A stretch of 6,494 nt of DNA from JAIPEL01 sp050115795 (lineage in GTDB: Bacteria > Desulfobacterota > Desulfobacteria > Desulfobacterales > CAFBRK01). The stretch lies in assembly GCA_050115795.1 (NCBI GenBank), contig JASFPT010000234.1, positions 1-6,494 of the forward strand, given 5' to 3'. The notes under the pieces were generated by a model that worked only from the letters and a program-made list of their open reading frames with translations, was not told where the DNA came from and searched no databases. The translations under genes and the position numbers were made by a program. Shown here one piece after another: positions 1 through 5,624 of the stretch (within the stretch, counting starts at the first letter, position 1; every line of letters begins with the position of its first letter).

Positions 1-93
1 GCGCATGCTGATCAGATCCTGTTCGCCGGGTGGTATAACACCGACACCGGCGAGGTTCATCTCTCCCCGGGAGCCTCGGACAAGGCCGCCTAG
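1..93 (+). CDS. C-terminal end of an unidentified protein (5' truncated)
   Basis: Frame 1 is open from the first base and ends at TAG (91-93), giving 30 residues that finish with GASDKAA. The piece contains LFAGWYNTDTGEVHLSP, which reads like a terminal beta-hairpin. The pattern G-x-Y-x(3)-TGEV is faintly like the last strands of beta-class carbonic anhydrases, but a fragment this short cannot be assigned. That it is coding at all is inferred from sensible composition and from the short 36-base gap to the next start. The overlapping frame-2 reading from position 5 is rich in Pro, Arg and Ser, which is typical of an out-of-frame shadow in GC-rich DNA. Confidence 0.55.
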   Translation, partial: AHADQILFAGWYNTDTGEVHLSPGASDKAA

Positions 94-129
94 ATCCATT
101 TTGCAGAAGGCCCCAAAGAGAGGGCAGCC

Positions 130-342
130 ATGGAAGCGCAGTTTCTCGTCTGCATCCAGTGCGGGCAGGAGTTCGAGTTCCCCCCCGAGGAGCAGGCCCG
201 CTACGAGGACAGGGGCTTTGACCTGCCCCGGAGGTGCTCGTCCTGCCGCAAGCACAAGTCGCGTCCATCGGATCAGGGCGACTCCGGACGGCGCCGGGAC
301 GGGAAAAAACGAGACTACCAGATGAAATACCTCATCCGATGA
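130..342 (+). CDS. Small zinc-ribbon domain protein (zf-trcl type)
   Basis: This 70-residue protein has two CxxC knuckles, C8-x2-C11 and C36-x2-C39, enclosing a segment with F14, F16, E21, Q22 and Y25 and the stretch GFDLPRRC. That arrangement matches the 'probable zinc-ribbon' family, in which an aromatic-rich linker (F-x-F-x(n)-EQ-x(2)-Y/F-x(3)-GF-x(2)-P-x-RC) joins the knuckles. It should bind one structural zinc ion. The tail (residues 41-63) is strongly basic and polar and is probably disordered. The family has no established biochemical role; nucleic-acid or protein binding is a guess. The ATG at 130 is supported by an AGAGAGGG purine tract five bases upstream. The stop TGA (340-342) overlaps the start of the next gene (ATGA), so the two are probably translationally coupled. 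Confidence 0.85.
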   Translation: MEAQFLVCIQCGQEFEFPPEEQARYEDRGFDLPRRCSSCRKHKSRPSDQGDSGRRRDGKKRDYQMKYLIR

Positions 343-968
343 ACGCCCCCCCGTCGTTGATCGTGTCGGCCTGGGACCCCCAGTTCGTCAACTACGTGTT
401 GATTCCACTTTTGATTTTCCTGTCGCGAATCTGCGACGTATCGCTGGGGACCATCCGGATCATTTCGGTGTCCCGCGGATTGAAGCTGATGGCGGCCGCG
501 GTGGGCTTCTTCGAGGTGATGATCTGGCTTTTTGCCATCGGCCAGATCATGCAGAACCTGACCAACCTGTTCAACTACCTGGCTTACGCCGCCGGTTACG
601 CCGCCGGCAACTACGTGGGGATTTTCATCGAGGAGAAGATCTCCATGGGGGTTCTGATGATGCGGATCATCACCCGGGAGGAAGCCTCTCCCCTGGCCGA
701 CGCCCTTCGCGGCGCCGGTTACGGCGTGACCCGGCTTTCGGGACGCGGCGCCCACGGACCGGTGCACCTGATCTTTACCGTTATCAAACGCAAGGATTTC
801 CGGCACGTAGCCGCAATCGTCCAATCCCTCCATCCGAACGCCTTTTACACGGCCGAAGAGGTCAAATCGATTCACACCCCGCCGTTTGCCGCATCCCGGC
901 CCCACGGAGCCGGCGCCTTTCTCCGGCTTCTTTCCGACCGCCGCAGGTTCTCGAAAATGACGCCGTGA
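339..968 (+). CDS. UPF0316 membrane protein (DUF5698 + DUF2179)
   Basis: This 209-residue protein resembles the UPF0316 family (Bacillus YebE-like) in length and layout. Three hydrophobic segments occupy about residues 17-43, 50-72 and 76-97. They include the family-like stretches SRICDVSLGTIRII, GFFEVMIWLFAIGQIMQNL and YAAGYAAGNYVGIFIEEK. After them comes a soluble DUF2179-type domain (about 100-185) with alternating beta/alpha pattern, comprising MGVLMMRIIT, ALRGAGYGVTRLSGRG, VHLIFTVIKRKD and PNAFYTAEEVKSI. The last 20 or so residues are basic. It should sit in the inner membrane with a cytoplasmic sensor-like tail; function is unknown, and ligand binding by DUF2179 is an inference. The ATG at 339 was chosen because it forms an ATGA overlap with the preceding stop and begins just before the conserved region. 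An upstream in-frame ATG at 234 would add 35 residues that overlap the zinc-ribbon gene and look non-native. The Shine-Dalgarno is weak, consistent with coupling. Confidence 0.85.
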   Translation: MNAPPSLIVSAWDPQFVNYVLIPLLIFLSRICDVSLGTIRIISVSRGLKLMAAAVGFFEVMIWLFAIGQIMQNLTNLFNYLAYAAGYAAGNYVGIFIEEKISMGVLMMRIITREEASPLADALRGAGYGVTRLSGRGAHGPVHLIFTVIKRKDFRHVAAIVQSLHPNAFYTAEEVKSIHTPPFAASRPHGAGAFLRLLSDRRRFSKMTP

Positions 969-998
969 AGCAGACGGCCGGGCCCGTGAACACCCCGG

Positions 999-1027
999 TT
1001 GAAACTTTCGATACACCCTTCTATAGT
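999..1027 (+). promoter_or_regulatory. Sigma70-type promoter of the four-gene operon
   Basis: TTGAAA at 999-1004 and TATAGT at 1022-1027 each match five of six consensus bases of the -35 and -10 boxes. The spacer is exactly 17 bases. The pair lies in a locally AT-rich patch within a 104-base gap of otherwise GC-rich DNA. Transcription would start near 1034, leaving a leader of about 39 bases before the GTG at 1073. No operator or terminator hairpin with a T tract is visible between 969 and 1072, so read-through from the UPF0316 gene cannot be excluded. Confidence 0.7.
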
Positions 1028-1058
1028 TGAACAGATGCATGTGCGCACTGCCGCCTGC

Positions 1059-1065
1059 AAAGGAG
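1059..1065 (+). promoter_or_regulatory. Ribosome binding site AAAGGAG for the GTG start
   Basis: AAAGGAG lies seven bases before the GTG at 1073. It decides this start over internal ATG codons. It is the strongest Shine-Dalgarno in the window, as expected for the first gene of an operon. Confidence 0.75.
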
Positions 1066-1072
1066 CCGCACC

Positions 1073-2188
1073 GTGACCGATCGTTCCGATTCCTCCCCGG
1101 AGCAAGACCTCAATCATCGCCCCTTTGACCTGATCGACGGCGCTACCGGCGCCATTTCAGAGATCGCACTGGACATGGGCAACCAGCGCCGGATCGCGGC
1201 CGATGCCGGCGCGCCGCTGGAAGAACGTCTGGAGGCCTACGAGGACATCATCGATTCGGAGGTGGGCGACACCTCCATGGTCCGCGCCCGCAACATCGAA
1301 CGCGAGGTGGGCATCCGGCAGATTTACCTCAAGTTCGAGGGCGGCAACCCCACCGGCACCCAGAAGGACCGGATTGCCTTTGCCCAGGCCATGGATGCCC
1401 TCCGGCGCGGCTTTGACACGATCACGGTGGCCACCTGCGGCAACTACGGCGTGGCCGTGGCGCTGGCGGCATCCATGGCCGGTCTCCGCTGCCGCATCTA
1501 TATCCCCGAGTCGTACCACACGCCCCGGATCCGGGAGATGGAACAACTCGGGGCGCTCATCGTCCGGGCGCCGGGCGACTATGAAACCGCCGTGGAGACC
1601 TCCCGGGCCGCTGCCGAAACAGAGGAGCTCTACGACGCCAACCCCGGCGGCAACAACACGACCCTCCAGCTTCAAAGCTACGGGCAGATCGCAAACGAAA
1701 TCTACGACGAGCTTCGCGATGCGCCGCTGATCGTGGCCGCGCCGGTCTCCAACGGCACCACCCTGGCCGGGCTGTACCGGGGCTTTTTGAGCCTCTACCG
1801 CCGGGGGAAGACGTCCCGCATCCCGAAGATCGCGGCCGGCTCTTCCTTCCGCAAGAACCCGATCGTCCAGGCGTTTTTGAAAAAAGCAACCACCTGCCAG
1901 GACCTCCGGCCCGAGCAGATCCGTGAAACCAGTGTCAACGAACCGCTGGTCAACTGGCACTCCATCGACGGAGATCTGGCCCTGGAGGCGATCTACCACA
2001 CCGGGGGCTGGGCGGCCGACGCCTCGGACCGGAACATGAAACGGTTTTCGCGCCTGATCCGGGAAAAGGAAGGCCTTCAGGTGCTTCCCGCCTCGACGGC
2101 GGGTCTCATCGCCCTGGTGGACCGAAGCCTCCGGGAGAGCCTGCCCGGGGACCGGTACGTGGTCGTGCTGACCGGGAGAAAAATATGA
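1073..2188 (+). CDS. Threonine-synthase-like PLP-dependent enzyme (fold type II)
   Basis: This 371-residue protein has the ordered motifs of the tryptophan-synthase-beta/threonine-synthase fold. GDTSMVRA is at 65-72, and KFEGGNPTGTQKDRIA is at 87-102 with K98 as the expected Schiff-base lysine. The substrate-binding Asn loop ATCGNYGVAVA is at 120-130 and the cofactor-phosphate loop APVSNGTTLAG at 223-233. PASTAG is at 339-344 and LTGRK at 366-370. The fold supports beta- or gamma-replacement/elimination on an amino acid such as O-phosphohomoserine, phosphoserine or threonine. Compared with textbook threonine synthase (NPTGSFKDRG, TSGNTG), this has TQ for SF before the lysine and CGNYG for SGNTG, and it lacks the long N-terminal domain of the large class. 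Classical threonine synthesis is therefore doubtful; a cysteate-synthase-like or diamino-acid-forming role is equally possible. It is the first gene after the promoter, and its stop overlaps the next ATG. Confidence 0.85.
   Translation: MTDRSDSSPEQDLNHRPFDLIDGATGAISEIALDMGNQRRIAADAGAPLEERLEAYEDIIDSEVGDTSMVRARNIEREVGIRQIYLKFEGGNPTGTQKDRIAFAQAMDALRRGFDTITVATCGNYGVAVALAASMAGLRCRIYIPESYHTPRIREMEQLGALIVRAPGDYETAVETSRAAAETEELYDANPGGNNTTLQLQSYGQIANEIYDELRDAPLIVAAPVSNGTTLAGLYRGFLSLYRRGKTSRIPKIAAGSSFRKNPIVQAFLKKATTCQDLRPEQIRETSVNEPLVNWHSIDGDLALEAIYHTGGWAADASDRNMKRFSRLIREKEGLQVLPASTAGLIALVDRSLRESLPGDRYVVVLTGRKI
2174..2178 (+). promoter_or_regulatory. Ribosome binding site GGGAG inside the preceding gene
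   Basis: GGGAG lies six bases before the ATG at 2185, within the last codons of the PLP-enzyme gene. Together with the ATGA overlap it fixes this start and suggests termination-reinitiation coupling. Confidence 0.55.
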
Positions 2189-3291
2189 CAAATCAAAAGC
2201 CTGCAAACGCCATCGTCTACTGCCAGGGGGCCTTCGGCACCCTCAACGGCAAGACCGCCCACGGTCTGGTCCGCTTTACCCGCCGATACCGGGTGATTTC
2301 GGTGATCGACGCCCGGCACCGGGGAAAAGACGCCGGTGCGGTGCTCGACGGCAAACCGGTCGGAATTCCGGTGGTCGAATCCCTGGACCGCGCCCTGGCC
2401 GACGCCGAGGAGGCCGGGATCCTCGCCACGCACCTGGTGGTGGGACTGGCCCCGGACGGCGGCCGGCTTTCCGACGCGGCCCGGGCGGATGTGGCGGCGG
2501 CCGTGGCGACGGGGCTCAACGTGGACAGCGGGCTTCACGACTTTCTGTCCGAGGATCCGGGGCTGTCCAAAGAGGCCGCCCGGGCCGGCGTCGCCCTGCG
2601 GGACGTGCGCAAGCCACCCAATCGCAGCCGGCTTCACTTTTTCACCGGCCGCATCGAAGCGGTCAAGGCCCTGAAGGTCGCGGTCCTGGGCACCGACTCG
2701 GCTGTAGGCAAGCGCACCACCGCCTGGCTGATCGTCAACGGTCTGGTCGAGGCGGGCGTCAGCGCCGAACTCATCGGCACCGGGCAGACGGCCTGGATGC
2801 AGGGCGCCCGATACGGCATCATCCTCGATTCGCTGATCAACGACTTTGTCTCCGGGGAGATCGAAAACGCCGTGGTCACGGCCTGGGAAGAAGCGCAGCC
2901 GGAGGTGATCGTGATCGAGGGGCAGGGAAGTCTCATGAACCCGGCCTATCCGGGCGGATTCGAAATTCTGGCCGCCGCGCGCCCCGATCTGGTGGTGCTC
3001 CAGCACGCCCCGGCCCGCCGCGACTACGACGGCTTTCCCGGCCACCGAATCCATCCGCTGGCCCAGCAGATCGAGGTGATCGAGCAGCTCTCGGCAAAAC
3101 CGGTGGTGGCCATCGCCATCAACCACGAAGAACTGGACGACGCGGCGATCCCCGTGGTCTGCGACACCCTGGCGAGGGTCACCGGCATTCCCGTATTCGA
3201 TGTCCTTCGGGACGGACCGGCGGGGCTGGTCGAACTGCTCCGGCGCTTTGCGGGAACCGCAGCCGGTCCGGGTCCCCTGGGGGTTCCATGA
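2185..3291 (+). CDS. DUF1611 family protein, DgcN-like N-acetyltransferase candidate
   Basis: This 368-residue protein is full length for DUF1611. An N-terminal Rossmann-like half (about 1-150) includes IVYCQGAFGTLNGKTAHGLVRF and VISVIDARHRGKDAG, then LVVGLAPDGG (84-93). The P-loop half (about 155-355) has a Walker-A-like GTDSAVGKRTT at 169-179, GTGQTAWMQG at 198-207, the family block DSLINDFVSGEIE (215-227), the signature VIEGQGSLMNPAYPG (243-257) and PDLVVLQHAPARRDYDGFP (267-285). In published work on marine bacteria a family member, DgcN, N-acetylates D-glutamate ahead of the racemase DgcA. Here an enolase-superfamily epimerase lies two genes downstream, which supports a similar N-acyl-amino-acid role. 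The substrate is inferred, and the P-loop would also allow ATP use. The gene shares ATGA junctions with both neighbours. Confidence 0.85.
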   Translation: MTNQKPANAIVYCQGAFGTLNGKTAHGLVRFTRRYRVISVIDARHRGKDAGAVLDGKPVGIPVVESLDRALADAEEAGILATHLVVGLAPDGGRLSDAARADVAAAVATGLNVDSGLHDFLSEDPGLSKEAARAGVALRDVRKPPNRSRLHFFTGRIEAVKALKVAVLGTDSAVGKRTTAWLIVNGLVEAGVSAELIGTGQTAWMQGARYGIILDSLINDFVSGEIENAVVTAWEEAQPEVIVIEGQGSLMNPAYPGGFEILAAARPDLVVLQHAPARRDYDGFPGHRIHPLAQQIEVIEQLSAKPVVAIAINHEELDDAAIPVVCDTLARVTGIPVFDVLRDGPAGLVELLRRFAGTAAGPGPLGVP

Positions 3292-5624
3292 GCCAGAAGC
3301 CGACCCAGGCGCCGGAAGAGAAAACCGCCTCGAAAAATCCGCTGGCGCCGCTGGTGGTTTTTGAACGGATCGAGGTGGGCCCGGCGGTCCTCCGGCCGGA
3401 CCGGCTCACCGCCCCGATCCGCGTCACGGCCCAAAATGGAATCGAAACCGGCACCGAGCTGATCTACTCCTGGGAGGAGCCGGTTTTCGACCCGGCCGAG
3501 CCCGAATCCCAGAACCTGGCCGCCGTGATCGCCGCCCAGGTCGCCATCAACTACGGCCTGTTCGCCCGGCGGCTGATCTTCCGCGGGCCGCTGGACCAGG
3601 CCGATCGGCGCCTGATCGCCGACATGGCCGAAAACACGGCCCGGGAGATCTACGTCAAGAAGTTTTTGGAGCCCAACCCCTTTTTGGTCGGCGACATGGC
3701 CCGGCTGCCGGCGGTGCGCCAGCGGCGCTACCTGCAGGCGGCCATCGATTTTCCGGACGCCGCAGCAGGCGGGTGGCGCCTCTGGGAAACCGATCGGGAG
3801 CGTCATGCGGTGCTGTCCAGCGGCGGCAAGGACAGCCTGCTCAGCTACGGGCTGCTGAACGAAATCGGCACCGAGGTCCATCCCATCTTCCTCAACGAAT
3901 CCGGCCGCCACTGGTTCACGGCCCTGAATGCCTACCGGCACTTCAAAGAGAACATCGCCAATACGGCCCGGGTGTGGGTCAACTCCGACCGCGTCTTTTC
4001 CTGGATGCTCAAGACCCTGCCCTTCATCCGGAGGGACTTTGCCGACGTTCGCTCCGACGAGTATCCGATACGGCTGTGGACCGTGGCGGTGTTCCTGTTC
4101 GGGGCCCTTCCCCTCCTTCGGAAACGCGGCATCGGCCGCATCCTGGTCGGCGACGAATACGACACCACCGTCCGGGCCGTCCACGAAGGAATCCCGCACT
4201 ACAGCGGCCTTTTCGACCAGAGCATCACCTTCGACACGGCCCTGTCCCGGTATTTCATGCGAAAGGGATGGTCGCTGAGCCAGTTTTCGGTGCTGCGGCC
4301 GCTGTCGGAGCTTCTCATCGAAAAGATCCTGGTTTCGCGATATCCCCATCTCCAGGCCCACCAGGTCTCGTGCCACGCCGCCCACAAGGAGCAGGAGCGG
4401 ATTCGGCCCTGCGGCCGGTGCGAAAAATGCCGCCGCATCGTCGGGATGCTCAGCGCGGTGGGCGCAGATCCCCGGGTTTGCGGCTACACCGACGATCAGA
4501 TCGCCCGTTGTCTGGCCGCGCTGGCCACCGAAAGGGTTTCCCAGGAGGCGGCCGGAGCCCGGCACATGGCGTTTTTGCTGGCCGAGCGGGGGATTCTTGC
4601 CGCCGGGGCGGGCCGGCCCCATCCGGAGGTGCTCAAGGTCCGGGTGCACCCGAAAAACAGCCCGCTGGAGACGATTCCCGGAGACCTTCGCAGACCGCTT
4701 TTGTCGATCTTTCTGGCCCATGCCGACGGCGCGGTCCGATATCAGAAGGGCCGGTGGATCGATTTCGATCCGCTGACGGCCCCGGACATCGACGCGCCGT
4801 TCGCCTTTGAATTGAACGGCGCCGTCCCTGGGGGAGAAAAAGACGCGGCCGGCGGCGTCCTGTGGCGGGAACTGACCTGGCCGGAAGCCGAAAAGCGCCT
4901 CGAGAAGGTGGATGTGGCCCTCCTGCCGGTGGGGGCGATCGAACAGCATGGCCCGCACCTGCCCCTCGACACCGACACCTTCGATGCGGAATATCTGGCC
5001 ATCCGCGTCGCCGAGGCCTGCTCCGAGCCGAGACCCCTGGTGCTGCCGGCGATCCCCTACGGGGTCTCCTACCATCACCAGGACTTTCCGGGAACGCTGA
5101 GCATCAGCAACGAAACCATGGCCCAGGCGGTCTACGAAATCGGGATGGAGGCCGCCCGCAACGGCATCCAGAAGCTGGTGGTCATCAACGGCCACGGCGG
5201 CAACAGCCCGGCCTTGAACTTCGCCGCCCAGATGATCAACCGGGACGCCCAGATCTTCGTCTGCGTCGACTCCGGGGAAACCAGCGACGTGGACATCTAC
5301 GGCCTGGCGACCACCCCCAACGACGTGCATGCCGGGGAGATCGAGACCAGCACGAGCCTGGCGGTACGGCCCCACCTGGTTCGGATGGAGCGGGCGGTAC
5401 GCTCGATACCGGCCTTTTCGAGCCGGTACCTCGACTTCACCTCCCGGCGCGGCATCTCCTGGTACGCCTACACCCGCCGGATCTCCTCTTCCGGCATCAT
5501 GGGGGACCCGACGGCCGCCGATGCAGAAAAGGGGGAAAAAATCTGGGCGATCATGATCGCCCATCTCGTTTCCCTGGTCGAAGATCTCAAGGGCATGACC
5601 CTGGAGGAAATTCATCGCAGATGA
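3288..5624 (+). CDS. QueC-like ATP pyrophosphatase / creatininase-family amidohydrolase fusion
   Basis: This is a single 778-residue frame with two enzymatic modules. Residues 1-165 show no motif I recognise. Residues about 170-400 are a PP-loop ATP pyrophosphatase: AVLSSGGKDSLLSYGLL (174-190) holds the SGGKDS AMP/PPi-binding loop, and GRILVGDEYD (283-292) lies deeper in the fold. A cysteine cluster, C362-x12-C375-x2-C378-x2-C381 (PCGRCEKCRR), resembles the zinc site of QueC. About 400-525 is an unassigned linker. About 526-770 is a creatininase-family hydrolase: LLPVGAIEQHGPHLPLDTDTF (ligand candidates E552, H554, D563), SISNETM (605-611), INGHGGN (633-639, H636) and HAGEIETS (681-688, E686). 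All expected metal-site positions appear intact. The first module should adenylate a carboxylate or similar group and the second should open or cleave an amide or cyclic amide. Coupling of the two on one substrate is inferred. The ATG at 3288 overlaps the preceding stop, with GGGGG just upstream. Confidence 0.85.
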   Translation: MSQKPTQAPEEKTASKNPLAPLVVFERIEVGPAVLRPDRLTAPIRVTAQNGIETGTELIYSWEEPVFDPAEPESQNLAAVIAAQVAINYGLFARRLIFRGPLDQADRRLIADMAENTAREIYVKKFLEPNPFLVGDMARLPAVRQRRYLQAAIDFPDAAAGGWRLWETDRERHAVLSSGGKDSLLSYGLLNEIGTEVHPIFLNESGRHWFTALNAYRHFKENIANTARVWVNSDRVFSWMLKTLPFIRRDFADVRSDEYPIRLWTVAVFLFGALPLLRKRGIGRILVGDEYDTTVRAVHEGIPHYSGLFDQSITFDTALSRYFMRKGWSLSQFSVLRPLSELLIEKILVSRYPHLQAHQVSCHAAHKEQERIRPCGRCEKCRRIVGMLSAVGADPRVCGYTDDQIARCLAALATERVSQEAAGARHMAFLLAERGILAAGAGRPHPEVLKVRVHPKNSPLETIPGDLRRPLLSIFLAHADGAVRYQKGRWIDFDPLTAPDIDAPFAFELNGAVPGGEKDAAGGVLWRELTWPEAEKRLEKVDVALLPVGAIEQHGPHLPLDTDTFDAEYLAIRVAEACSEPRPLVLPAIPYGVSYHHQDFPGTLSISNETMAQAVYEIGMEAARNGIQKLVVINGHGGNSPALNFAAQMINRDAQIFVCVDSGETSDVDIYGLATTPNDVHAGEIETSTSLAVRPHLVRMERAVRSIPAFSSRYLDFTSRRGISWYAYTRRISSSGIMGDPTAADAEKGEKIWAIMIAHLVSLVEDLKGMTLEEIHRR
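5603..5607 (+). promoter_or_regulatory. Ribosome binding site GGAGG for the epimerase gene
   Basis: GGAGG lies inside the end of the fusion gene, 13 bases before the ATG at 5621. The spacing is longer than optimal, so initiation probably also relies on the ATGA overlap. Confidence 0.4.

Noticed and set aside
5..325. A 106-codon + strand frame over the start of the window
   Set aside because: It is rich in Pro, Arg and Ser and overlaps both the C-terminal fragment at 1-93 and the zinc-ribbon gene, which has conserved cysteine pairs and a ribosome binding site.
234..338. Upstream ATG extending the UPF0316 protein by 35 residues
   Set aside because: The extension overlaps the zinc-ribbon gene almost fully and is not hydrophobic or domain-like; the ATG at 339 forms a typical ATGA junction and fits the family length.
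971..986. GC-rich stretch with GGCCGGGCCC after the UPF0316 stop, considered as a terminator
   Set aside because: There is no stem with a usable loop and no T tract after it, so it does not qualify as an intrinsic terminator.
1035..1048. Adjacent short palindromes ATGCAT and GTGCGCAC just after the predicted transcription start, considered as an operator
   Set aside because: Six- and eight-base palindromes are common by chance, and no second copy or known operator consensus is visible.
315..5615. Long open frames on the minus strand, including one of more than 860 codons opposite the DUF1611 and fusion genes (3024-5615)
   Set aside because: They are antisense shadows of well-identified + strand genes in GC-rich DNA. 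Their translations are dominated by Gly, Arg, Asp, His and Val with no recognisable domain, and they lie entirely opposite genes with clear motifs.
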